From positions 434,001-498,000 of the forward strand of contig JAWKRH010000001.1 in NCBI GenBank assembly GCA_041389785.1: a stretch of DNA of 64,000 nucleotides, in the 5' to 3' direction. Made by a program: the position numbers and the translations under genes. How positions within the stretch are numbered: the first letter of the stretch is position 1; the number at the start of each line of letters is the position of its first letter. Of this stretch, positions 24,389 through 32,651 are shown in pieces. Below the pieces are notes generated by a model. The model did no database searches, was not told where the DNA came from, and was given only the letters and a program-made list of their open reading frames with translations. The stretch comes from Labilithrix sp020430845. Its GTDB lineage: Bacteria > Myxococcota_A > Polyangia > Polyangiales > Polyangiaceae.

Positions 24389-24525
24389 ATGTAAGATTAT
24401 GGCGGGTTGCGCTTGCGGGCGCCTGCCCGCAGGATTGCGCCGCTCGGCGGAGGGGGAGCTCGACCCCCAACGTGGGGCCGTGTGTGCCCCCAGGCGCGCG
24501 CTCTCTCGCTGCTCTCGCTCGCCTC

Positions 24526-25374
24526 ATGATGCTCCGCGAATCCCAGCCCGACGCCGAGGACTGCACGCCGCCGACGCGTGACGTGTCCCCGTCGCTCAAC
24601 CCGAACCACACGAGCCGTCACGACTCGGGGTTCCGGCCGGCGATGCGCACGCCCGACCCGGGCGAAGAGCTCCCGCACCCGGCCGACTCGGAGCCCGCGA
24701 CCATCCACGAGATGCTCTCGCCCACCTTCGAGTCGGCGTCGTCGCCCGCCGACGACCAGTTCGACGAGGTCGAGAGCACGACCGCCAAGTTCCCGGTGAG
24801 CGAGAGCCGTCGTCTCGCCTCGGCGTCTTCGCCCGACGAGACCGACAGGGTCGCGCCCCAGAGCGCGCTGCCGCCACCGTTGCCGCCGCGCACCGCGCCG
24901 CCACCGCCGCGTGCACGCCCGACGCCGGTGGCGCGGCCGACGCCGCTCGCCCCGTCGTTGTCGGTCTCACCGCCGCGCGCGTCCGCCCCGCCTGTCCCGG
25001 CGGCCCCGCCCGCGGCTCCCCCGTCGCCGCAGTCGTCGTCGTCACCGGGCCCGGTGTCGGCGCCGTTCGCCGCCGCGCCGCGCGCCACATCTGCCGCGCC
25101 GTCCCAACCGTCGGGCGTGTACTCGTCCTCGTGGCCGACGCCTGCGCCCCCGCCTGTGCACGGCGCTGCCGCCGGATTCGGTGGGCCGACCCCGTCGGGC
25201 ACGTTCACCGCCGCCGTCCCCTCGAGCGCGCCCTGGCCGCGTCCGGCGGTCGGCGCTCCGGCGACGCCCACGCCGGGCGGGACGACGCTCGCGGTCGTGG
25301 CGCTGCTCGCCTTCGTGCTCGGGCTCACCGCGGGTCTCGCCGCGGGCGTCGCCGTCGGCATGCGCCTGCTCTGA
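24526..25374 (+). CDS. Proline-rich protein with C-terminal membrane anchor
   Basis: 282 residues. The first ~100 residues are acidic and Ser/Pro-rich (DPGEELPHPADSEPATIHEMLSPTFES), about 105-250 is a Pro/Ala/Ser low-complexity stretch, and 255-280 is a single membrane helix (TLAVVALLAFVLGLTAGLAAGVAVGM). Tail-anchored layout with a cytosolic disordered part is common in myxobacterial kinase-linked or polarity proteins, but no domain is recognised. ATG 24526/24529 are start candidates; composition before them is not protein-like. Confidence 0.6.
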   Translation: MMLRESQPDAEDCTPPTRDVSPSLNPNHTSRHDSGFRPAMRTPDPGEELPHPADSEPATIHEMLSPTFESASSPADDQFDEVESTTAKFPVSESRRLASASSPDETDRVAPQSALPPPLPPRTAPPPPRARPTPVARPTPLAPSLSVSPPRASAPPVPAAPPAAPPSPQSSSSPGPVSAPFAAAPRATSAAPSQPSGVYSSSWPTPAPPPVHGAAAGFGGPTPSGTFTAAVPSSAPWPRPAVGAPATPTPGGTTLAVVALLAFVLGLTAGLAAGVAVGMRLL

Positions 25375-25389
25375 CCGTCCGCGCCGGCC

Positions 25390-27279
25390 TCACGCGTCGG
25401 CGATCGCGCGGAGGAAGCCCTCGCCGTACGCCTCGACGCGCGACGGGCCCATGCCGTGGATGGCGAGCAGATCGTGGGCCGTCTGCGGACGCGCGACGCT
25501 CATCTCGACGAGCGTGCGGTCGAGCGCGACCACGTACGCGGGGACGCCGCGCGTCTTGGCCACCTCGGCGCGGTGGGCGCGGAGCCTCTCGAAGAGTGAC
25601 TGCGCGGTGGCGTCGAGCGACGCGTCGAGCGCGGCCCCGCCAGAGCGCTTGGACCGCGGCGCCTTGGAGCGCTTGCGCGGCTCGGCGGGGAGCAGGACGC
25701 GCGCGGGCGCCTCGCCCTTCATCACGGCGGCGCCGGCGTGGGTGAGGAACGGCACCGGGTGATCGGTCGGTGTGAGATCGATGAGCCCCGCCGCGACGAG
25801 CGTGCGCAGCAGCGCGACGATCCACTCCGGCGATCGGTCGGACATCAGTCCGAACGTCGTCAGACCCGTGAAGCCGAAGCGTCGCGTCTTCTCGGAGTCG
25901 ACGCCCCGCAGCATGTCGGCGATGGCCACGACGCCCGCGCGTTTTTGCGCCCGCGCGACGGCAGCGAGGGCCTTGCGGACCACGAGGGTGACCTCTTCGC
26001 TCGGCTCCTCGGCGTCGTCCTCGCCGTCGAGCGCTGCGCAGACGTCGCAGTGGCCGCAGCCTCCGAGCAGCTCGTGCTCGTCGCCGAAGTAGCGGAGCAC
26101 GAAGTCGTGCCGGCACGAGCGCGCGTCGAGGTAGCGGAGCAGATCGCGGAAGAGCGCCCAGGAGCGCGCCGCGAGCGCGGGCGGGGCGGGCTCGCCGTCG
26201 GACCCGCGCGCGGCGAGCCGGCGTCGCAGCGAGATGTCGGCGCCCGAGCACAGGAGCAAGCCGTACGCGTCGTCGCCGTCGCGGCCGCCGCGTCCCACCT
26301 CCTGGTAGTACGCCTCGATCGACGCCGGGGGCTGCACGTGCACGACGGCCCGGATGTCGGCGCGGTCGATCCCCATGCCGAACGCGTTGGTCGCGACCAC
26401 CACGTCGAGCTGCCGCGCGGCGAACGCGTCGGCGACCTTGGTGCGCCGGTCGGCGTCCATGCCGGCGTGGTAGGCCTTGGCGTTCCACCCGCGCTCGCAG
26501 AGGAGCGTGGCGTACTGCTCGGTGGTCTTGCGCGTCGCGGCGTACACGATGGCCCCGCCCTTGGGCGATCGGGGGTCTCCCAGCGCGCGGTCGAGGCACG
26601 CGAGCAGCTCGACGCGGGCCTGCTTGGGGCCGTCGACGTTCTCGGCGCCGAGGTGCAGGTTCGGACGCGCAAAGCCGCGGAGGATCTCGGCGCACGGGGG
26701 ATCGTCGAGGCCGAGGCGCTCGCGGATCTCCCGCCGCACGTCGGGCGTCGCCGTGGCGGTGCACGCGAGCACGCGTGGCGGCGCGAGGCGCTCGAGCAGA
26801 TCGCCGATGCGCAGGTAGTCGGGCCGGAAGTCGTGGCCCCACTGCGCGATGCAGTGGGCCTCGTCGATCGCGACGAGCTCGATGCCGGCGCGCGTGAGCA
26901 GCCGCACGAACGCGTCGCTCACGAGGCGCTCGGGCGCCGCGTACACGAGCTTGTACTCGCCGCGGAGCATGCGCGCCTCGCGATCCTGGCGCTCGGCGAG
27001 CGGCAGCGTCGACGCGAGGAACGTGGCAGAGATGCCGCGCGCCTCGAGGGAGCGCACCTGGTCTTCCATGAGCGCGACGAGCGGCGAGAGCACGAGCGTC
27101 ATGCCCGAGAGCATCGTCGCCGGCAGCTGGTACGTGAGCGACTTGCCCCCGCCCGTCGGCGCGATCACGAGCGCGCGGCCGGGCTCTCCGAGCACCGCGG
27201 TGATGGCGTCCCGCTGCCACGGGCGAAAGCCAGAGAGACCGAACCTCTCCGACAAGACCTGATCGAGCTGCTCGAGCAT
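25390..27279 (-). CDS. recQ: ATP-dependent DNA helicase RecQ
   Basis: 629 residues, full RecQ layout. DEAD-type motor: FGLSGFRPWQRDAI, Walker A APTGGGKSLTYQLP, DEAH in AIDEAHCIAQWGHDFRPDY, TATATPDVR; helicase C with FGMGIDRADIRAVVH and EVGRGGRDG; zinc domain CRHDFVLRYFGD then CGHCDVC; RQC winged helix about 410-500; HRDC about 550-629. Unwinds 3'-5' in recombination and fork repair. Start ATG 27279 begins MLEQLDQVLSERFG. Convergent with the Pro-rich gene (15-base gap). Confidence 0.95.
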   Translation of the reverse strand: MLEQLDQVLSERFGLSGFRPWQRDAITAVLGEPGRALVIAPTGGGKSLTYQLPATMLSGMTLVLSPLVALMEDQVRSLEARGISATFLASTLPLAERQDREARMLRGEYKLVYAAPERLVSDAFVRLLTRAGIELVAIDEAHCIAQWGHDFRPDYLRIGDLLERLAPPRVLACTATATPDVRREIRERLGLDDPPCAEILRGFARPNLHLGAENVDGPKQARVELLACLDRALGDPRSPKGGAIVYAATRKTTEQYATLLCERGWNAKAYHAGMDADRRTKVADAFAARQLDVVVATNAFGMGIDRADIRAVVHVQPPASIEAYYQEVGRGGRDGDDAYGLLLCSGADISLRRRLAARGSDGEPAPPALAARSWALFRDLLRYLDARSCRHDFVLRYFGDEHELLGGCGHCDVCAALDGEDDAEEPSEEVTLVVRKALAAVARAQKRAGVVAIADMLRGVDSEKTRRFGFTGLTTFGLMSDRSPEWIVALLRTLVAAGLIDLTPTDHPVPFLTHAGAAVMKGEAPARVLLPAEPRKRSKAPRSKRSGGAALDASLDATAQSLFERLRAHRAEVAKTRGVPAYVVALDRTLVEMSVARPQTAHDLLAIHGMGPSRVEAYGEGFLRAIADA

Positions 27280-27379
27280 CGTCACGCCTGGGTCTAGTCC
27301 ATCAGGGCGCGGGGTGCAGCCCTCGAACGTTCTCCGGCCGACCGGGCGGGGCGAGTCGGTGCTAGCCTCACGGGCCGAT

Positions 27380-27817
27380 ATGACCATCGCCAAGCTGATC
27401 GCCGATCGCAAGGTCCCCCGCGAGAACGTCGACGCCGTCCTCGAGCTCGCCTACCTCGGCACCGCCGCCGACGGCAGGCTCGACGACGCCGAGCTGACGG
27501 CCTTCGCCGAAGTCGCCATGCTGGTCGTCGGCGGGAGCAAGCCCGCCAACGTCGACGCGCTGCTCGATCGCTTCGCCGCCAACGTCGAGCACGAGGAGAT
27601 CCAGGCGCGCGCGACCGCCTTGGCCAAGGGCCTCCCGCCCGAGCTCCGTGAGCTGGCCTTCGAGATCGTCGTCGCGCTCGGCATCGCCGATCTCGACACG
27701 AGCCGCGACGAGATGGAGCTCGAGGACATGCTGATGGAGGCGTTGGGGCTCAGCCCCGCGCGCGCCGACGAGCTCACGGCGAAGGTCTACGAGGCGTTCA
27801 ACGCCGGCTCCGACTGA
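27380..27817 (+). CDS. TerB-like domain protein
   Basis: 145 residues, all-helical. DAVLELAYLGTAADGRLDDAELTAFAEVAMLV is the TerB/DjlA-like opening with acidic DG-x-L-DDAEL motif, which in TerB binds metal. The C-terminal part (ADLDTSRDEMELEDMLMEALGLS) repeats the acidic pattern. No ter operon is present, so tellurite resistance is not implied. Divergent from recQ. Confidence 0.75.
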   Translation: MTIAKLIADRKVPRENVDAVLELAYLGTAADGRLDDAELTAFAEVAMLVVGGSKPANVDALLDRFAANVEHEEIQARATALAKGLPPELRELAFEIVVALGIADLDTSRDEMELEDMLMEALGLSPARADELTAKVYEAFNAGSD

Positions 27818-27918
27818 CGCGCGCACGGTCTCGTCGAGGCGTGGCGCGCCTCACGCGCGTGTGTAGGCGCGAGGTCGTTGTTTCGGCCGCGCGGCGCCGC
27901 GTCGCGTAAGATGCGTCG

Positions 27919-29826
27919 ATGGACCTCGTCAGCGCCGCGCGGCGCCTCAGCCGGCCCTTCACGTTCGGTCCCGACGCTCCCGAGCTCCCGCTCGCGGCGC
28001 GCGGTCTCATCGGTGACGGGTACTCCGCCGCGCTCGTGGCCGCCGACGGCGCGATCGACTGGCTCTGCCTCCCGCGCTTCGACAGCCCGAGCGTCTTCGC
28101 GCGGGTGCTCGACCGAGAGCGCGGCGGGTCGATGGCCATCCGGCCCACGGCGGCGTCCGAGAGCCTCCAGCGCTACGACTCCGACACGAACGTCCTCGAG
28201 ACGCTCTTCACCGTGCCGGGCAAGGGCGCGCTGCGGCTGCTCGACTACATGCCTTGGGCGGACGATCCGCGCGCGGCGAACCACGAGGTGCACCGCCGCG
28301 TCGACTGCGTCGACGGCGAGCTCACGGTCGAGATCGTCTTCGACCCGCGCTTCGACTACGGACGCGTCACGCCCACGTTCCACGTCGGCGACAACGGCGT
28401 GCTCGCGGAGACGCCCGCGGGCGACAAACTGGTGCTCTCGACGTCGTCGAGGCTCGCGTGGAAGGCGCGCCCCGGGGGAGGAATGCGCGCCGAGGTGACG
28501 GTGGGCCCGGGCCGTCCGCTCTGGTGCGTGCTGGCGTGGGGACTCGCGTCGATCGAGCACACCGACGCGTACCGCCCGTTCGAGCACCTGCGCGTGACGC
28601 GGCGCAAGTGGCGCGAGTACGCGGCGCGGCTCGACTACGACGGCCCCTGGCGACACCACGTGCTGCGCGCGGCGCTCACGCTCAAGATGCTCATCTACGC
28701 ACCCACCGGCGCCATCGTCGCCGCCCCGACCACGTCGTTGCCCGAGTGGATCGGCGGCACGCGCAACTGGGACTACCGGTTCATGTGGGTGCGCGACGGG
28801 GCGATGGCGATCCGCGCGGCGAACCTCATCGGCTACGGCGCCGAGGCGCGCGACTTCTATCACTTCGTGCGCGACGCCGTGGACACCGAGCTCGGCATGC
28901 AGCTCATGTACACGATCGACGGGCAGCCGGTGCCCGAGGAGCAGGAGCTGACGCACCTGCGGGGCGCGTTCGGGTCGGGGCCCGTGCGCATCGGCAACGG
29001 CGCCCGCGATCAGGTCCAGCTCGACACGACCGGCGCCGTGGTCGACGCGGCGCACCTGTTCGAGAAGTTCGGGGGCACGCTGCCGCTCGGCGCGTGGCAG
29101 ACCCTGTCGGGCATCGTCGACCGCGCCGTCGCGACCTGGCAGGAGCCCGACCACGGCATCTGGGAGCCGCGCAGCGGGATGCGCCACAACGTGCACTCGA
29201 AGCTGATGAACTGGCTCGCCATGGATCGCGGCGCCGACCTCGCGCTGTCGTTCGGACGAAGGGACCTCAGCGCGCGGTGGGCCGAGTGCGCGAGGCTCAT
29301 CCACGAGGACGTGTGCGCGCGCGGGATGGACGCGTCGCGCCAACACTTCGTGAGCGTGTACGGCGAGGAGCGCCCCGACGCGACGCTGCTCTTGCTCGGC
29401 GTGCACGGCTTCCTCAAGGACTCCGACCCGCGCGGCGTGCGGACGGTCGACTGGGTGCGCGAACGCCTCGGCACCGGCCCGTTCATCCACCGATACCTGG
29501 GCGACGACGACGACGGCGTCGGCGGCGCAGAGGGCGCGTTCATCCTCTGCGGCTTCTGGCTCGCCGAGGCCCTCGCCCTGCAGGGACGACTCGACGAAGC
29601 GCAGCAGGTCTTCGTCGCGCATGCCGAGGCCTCGAACCACCTCGGGTTGCTCGCCGAGGAGATCGACACGAGCAGCGGCATGTTGCTCGGCAACTTTCCG
29701 CAGGCCTTCAGTCACCTCGGCCTCATCAACGCGGCGATGCGCATCGACCGCGCGCTGCGCCTCCGGGACGAAGGCTCGTCGCAGGCTCCCCACCTCGTCG
29801 GTCCGCTCTCGCGTCGCGCGACCTGA
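27919..29826 (+). CDS. Glycoside hydrolase family 15 protein (glucoamylase/trehalase type)
   Basis: 635 residues. N-terminal beta-sandwich (about 25-250: AARGLIGDGYSAALVAADGAIDWLCLPRFDSPSVFA) and (alpha/alpha)6 barrel. Catalytic regions: TTSLPEWIGGTRNWDYRFMWVRDGAMAI and EIDTSSGMLLGNFPQAFSHLGLINAA. GH15 enzymes of this class include glucoamylase and bacterial/archaeal trehalases, and they often sit beside trehalose-phosphate synthase genes, as here. No signal peptide, so cytosolic. Substrate trehalose versus alpha-glucan is undecided. Confidence 0.92.
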   Translation: MDLVSAARRLSRPFTFGPDAPELPLAARGLIGDGYSAALVAADGAIDWLCLPRFDSPSVFARVLDRERGGSMAIRPTAASESLQRYDSDTNVLETLFTVPGKGALRLLDYMPWADDPRAANHEVHRRVDCVDGELTVEIVFDPRFDYGRVTPTFHVGDNGVLAETPAGDKLVLSTSSRLAWKARPGGGMRAEVTVGPGRPLWCVLAWGLASIEHTDAYRPFEHLRVTRRKWREYAARLDYDGPWRHHVLRAALTLKMLIYAPTGAIVAAPTTSLPEWIGGTRNWDYRFMWVRDGAMAIRAANLIGYGAEARDFYHFVRDAVDTELGMQLMYTIDGQPVPEEQELTHLRGAFGSGPVRIGNGARDQVQLDTTGAVVDAAHLFEKFGGTLPLGAWQTLSGIVDRAVATWQEPDHGIWEPRSGMRHNVHSKLMNWLAMDRGADLALSFGRRDLSARWAECARLIHEDVCARGMDASRQHFVSVYGEERPDATLLLLGVHGFLKDSDPRGVRTVDWVRERLGTGPFIHRYLGDDDDGVGGAEGAFILCGFWLAEALALQGRLDEAQQVFVAHAEASNHLGLLAEEIDTSSGMLLGNFPQAFSHLGLINAAMRIDRALRLRDEGSSQAPHLVGPLSRRAT

Positions 29827-29844
29827 GCGCCTGCCGGTCAGGCG

Positions 29845-31761
29845 CTACCGGAAGGCGGTCAGGTCGGGCAACGGCGCCCGCGCCACGCGTGAGAGCGCGC
29901 GACACAGGTCGCGGTGCGCGGGCTCTCGCGACAGCGCGAGCGCGAGCGCGGCGGGCGCGTCGAAGGCCGCCGCGTTCGTTTGCCTCGCCTGGTGGACCTG
30001 GGCGAAGTCGCGGGGGACCCGCACCGTCCAGTTGTCGTCGTCGATGACGCCGGGGCGATTGTAAGTGGCCGATTCTCCTAGCCAATCAGAGACAAACAGC
30101 ATCACCCGCCGTGCCCGCGTGGTGAACAGCGCCGCGAGCTCGAGCAGGCCGAGCGCGCGCGGGTAGGTCTCGAGCCAGCGCGTGATCGCCGGCGCCTCGT
30201 CTCCCCCGACGCGGCGCGCGAGGTATGTCGCGCGCGCCCGCGCCGTGCCGTCCGCGGCCCAACCGTCGAGCAGGCCCCAGAGCGGCGGCGTGTCGTGCGT
30301 CCCGACCATGACCCAGTCCTCGGGCTCGGCGCGGTCGAAGTGATAGACGTCGCGAGGGTCGTCGACGCGCGTCTTCTGCGTCACGCGAAAGCGCCCGATG
30401 CCGTGACGCGCCAAGACGCGCCCGAGCGGATAGGGCTGCGTGCTCAGCACCTCGCACGCGATGTCGTCCACGCCTCGCCCTCGCGCGCGCAGCGCGTCGA
30501 CGATGACGTCCACCCGGCGGGCGTACCGCGCGACCTGCGCGTCGTCCAGATCGCGCACCCACCCGTCCGCGTGCGGCGCGACCGCGACGTCCACCTGGTC
30601 GAGGCGCGGGATGGCGAGCGAGGTGAGGGCAGGGTGGCGCGCGCCCGGCGGCGACCCCTCGGGCGTGCAGAACAAACGCGCCCCGGCCTGCACGGCCGCG
30701 AGCGGATCGACCGCGTCGTCGCGGTAGGCCCACGGGCACACGAGCGCGTGCGGGTGGTCGAGGCGCACGCCGTCGTACTCGTCGAGCATCTTCTCGACGC
30801 GCTCGGCGAAGAACGCGTCGGCCAGCGGCTCGCGCGGATCGAGCAGCGGGTACCCCCACGGCTGCCCCTCGGGGTTGGTCCGGCTCGGCGGAGCGCCCAT
30901 CGCGTAGTCGCGCAAGAGCAGCCCGCGCGCGCGCCAGCGGTCGGCGAGCGCCATCCCGGCCTGGAGATCTCCGAGGACGCGGAGACCGAGCCGCGCCGCT
31001 CGCGCGCGGGCCTCTTGGTGCTGCGAGAGCAGCGTCCACTGCACGAGCGCGTGCGCGCGGAACGCCGAGGGCTCCGCGTCGCGCAGCGGGGCCAGCGCGG
31101 CCCGAGGATCGCGAGCGTCGACCGGCGCCGACATGCGCGTCGCGAGGCGCGCGCCTTCGTCGTCGTGCGCGGCCCACGCCTCGGGGTGCTCGCTCCCGTA
31201 TCGGCGCGACAAGAGCAAGAACGCCGCGTCCGCGTCGGGCCAGCCCGCGCCGCGCACGCCGAGGTCTCGGAGCCCGTGCTCGACGTCCTCGGGCAGCGTC
31301 GTGCCGGCCCGCGCCTCGAGCGCGCGCGTGAGCAAACGCGCGGCTTCGAGGGCGCGTCCGAGGTCCGCGCGCGCCCCGCCTTCTGCAGCGGTCGAGCTGC
31401 CGGTCGCCGCGCGCTCGAGCGCCGCAGCGACCTCCGCGGTCTCGAGCAGCGGCGTCGCACCGCCCGCGAGCCGCGCGGGAGACAGCAGGCTCTCGCACCG
31501 CGCGAACGCCGTCCCGTCGAAGGGCGAGCGGTTGCCCTCGGTGATCCGCCCGGGCGGTCCGAGCTGGATGTCGGTGACGCCCTGATCGGCCAGGTAGGCG
31601 AGCAGCCCCTCGGCGCCGAGCGACGCGAACGAGCCGGCCCCCGTCTCCTCGTGCGCGAGCGATGGGAACATGCGGTCGTGCACGCCGCACACGAGCCGCG
31701 TCACGCCCGCCGCTGCGAGCCCGTCCGCGACGAGCTCGCGGGCCGGTCGCGCGCCGCTCAC
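29845..31761 (-). CDS. 4-alpha-glucanotransferase (GH77, MalQ-like)
   Basis: 638 residues, divergent GH77. Transfers alpha-1,4-glucan segments. Catalytic landmarks: nucleophile Asp in YDGVRLDHPHAL, acid/base Glu in DIACEVLST, and VGTHDTPPLWGLLDG with the third acid. N-terminal residues are unlike E. coli MalQ (GVHDRMFPSL, DIQLGPPGRITEGNRSPFDG). The start overlaps the CBS gene stop by 4 bases, so they form an operon. Convergent with GH15. Assignment at family level is good; exact reaction is less certain. Confidence 0.83.
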   Translation of the reverse strand: MSGARPARELVADGLAAAGVTRLVCGVHDRMFPSLAHEETGAGSFASLGAEGLLAYLADQGVTDIQLGPPGRITEGNRSPFDGTAFARCESLLSPARLAGGATPLLETAEVAAALERAATGSSTAAEGGARADLGRALEAARLLTRALEARAGTTLPEDVEHGLRDLGVRGAGWPDADAAFLLLSRRYGSEHPEAWAAHDDEGARLATRMSAPVDARDPRAALAPLRDAEPSAFRAHALVQWTLLSQHQEARARAARLGLRVLGDLQAGMALADRWRARGLLLRDYAMGAPPSRTNPEGQPWGYPLLDPREPLADAFFAERVEKMLDEYDGVRLDHPHALVCPWAYRDDAVDPLAAVQAGARLFCTPEGSPPGARHPALTSLAIPRLDQVDVAVAPHADGWVRDLDDAQVARYARRVDVIVDALRARGRGVDDIACEVLSTQPYPLGRVLARHGIGRFRVTQKTRVDDPRDVYHFDRAEPEDWVMVGTHDTPPLWGLLDGWAADGTARARATYLARRVGGDEAPAITRWLETYPRALGLLELAALFTTRARRVMLFVSDWLGESATYNRPGVIDDDNWTVRVPRDFAQVHQARQTNAAAFDAPAALALALSREPAHRDLCRALSRVARAPLPDLTAFR

Positions 31762-32552
31762 GAATCCGTCACGAGCGCGCGCGCGAGATCGTAGCCCGTG
31801 AGCACACCGACGAGAGACCGCTGACGTGTGGCGAGGATGCGCCGCGTGCTCATCGAGGCCATGGCGCCGGCCGCCCGGTAGAGCGGCGTCTTCTCATCGT
31901 AGCAGATGGTCTCGTAGCTCATCACCTGCTCGACCGCTTGCACACGAAACGCTGCCGGGAGCCCGCGCGCGCGGATCGCCTCGCGCTGGGTGAAGACGCC
32001 GATCGGCATCGTCCCGTCGACGACCACGAGGCCCCGCACGTTGGTGGTCTGCAGCTGCGTCAGCGCGGCGTCGATCGACTCTCCGAGGTCGATGGTCTCG
32101 GCAGGCGACGACATGAACTCCGAGATCGGCGTCTCGATGTGGCGCTCGACGGCGATCTTGAGCACGTCGCGCGTGGTCACCGCGCCCACCGGCGCGCCGT
32201 CGCGCGTCACGTACACGCGGTGCACGCGCTGACCGACGAGGATGCGCACGGCGTCGAGGAAGTCATCGTCCTCCTTCACCGTGAGCACCGGCGACGTCAT
32301 CACGTCCTTGACCGTGACCGGCGTGTCGTCGAGCGTCGGGCGGTCGGTGCCCGTGCTCACCACGAAGTTGCCGCTGCGCAGCACGTCGGTGAACGACACG
32401 ACGCCCACCGCGCGCCCCGCCGCGTCGAGGACGAGCGCCGCGGTGAAGTCACCCGCCTCGAGCGTCCGCACGACGGACGGGAGGCTCGCGTCCTCGGTCG
32501 TGGTCGCGATGCGCGGGCTCATCACGTCTCGAGCTCGGAGTGCGTCACCCAT
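31758..32552 (-). CDS. CBS-domain protein (four CBS motifs)
   Basis: 264 residues, two CBS pairs: ARDVMSPRIATTTEDASLPSVVRTLEAGDFTAALVLDAAGRAVGVVSFTDVL, VKDVMTSPVLTVKEDDDFLDAVRILVGQRVHRVYVTRDGAPVGAVTTRDVL, a third ISEFMSSPAETID.., and a fourth VMSYETICYDEKTPLYRAAGAMASMSTRRILA. CBS pairs bind AMP/ATP or other adenosyl ligands and report energy state. Start ATG 32552; stop overlaps the GH77 start, so it may couple glucan transfer to energy charge (inference). Divergent from otsAB. Confidence 0.9.
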   Translation of the reverse strand: MGDALRARDVMSPRIATTTEDASLPSVVRTLEAGDFTAALVLDAAGRAVGVVSFTDVLRSGNFVVSTGTDRPTLDDTPVTVKDVMTSPVLTVKEDDDFLDAVRILVGQRVHRVYVTRDGAPVGAVTTRDVLKIAVERHIETPISEFMSSPAETIDLGESIDAALTQLQTTNVRGLVVVDGTMPIGVFTQREAIRARGLPAAFRVQAVEQVMSYETICYDEKTPLYRAAGAMASMSTRRILATRQRSLVGVLTGYDLARALVTDS

Positions 32553-32651
32553 GCGCAACAAACTACCACGCCCCGCGCCGCGCGGGCACGGGGACACACG
32601 CCTTGGTCTCACCGTGACGGTGGACTAAGGTCCGGGCAGAAAGGAGACGCC

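Noticed and set aside
27380..27817. Tellurite resistance locus
   Set aside because: Only a lone TerB-like domain; no terC, terD or related genes.
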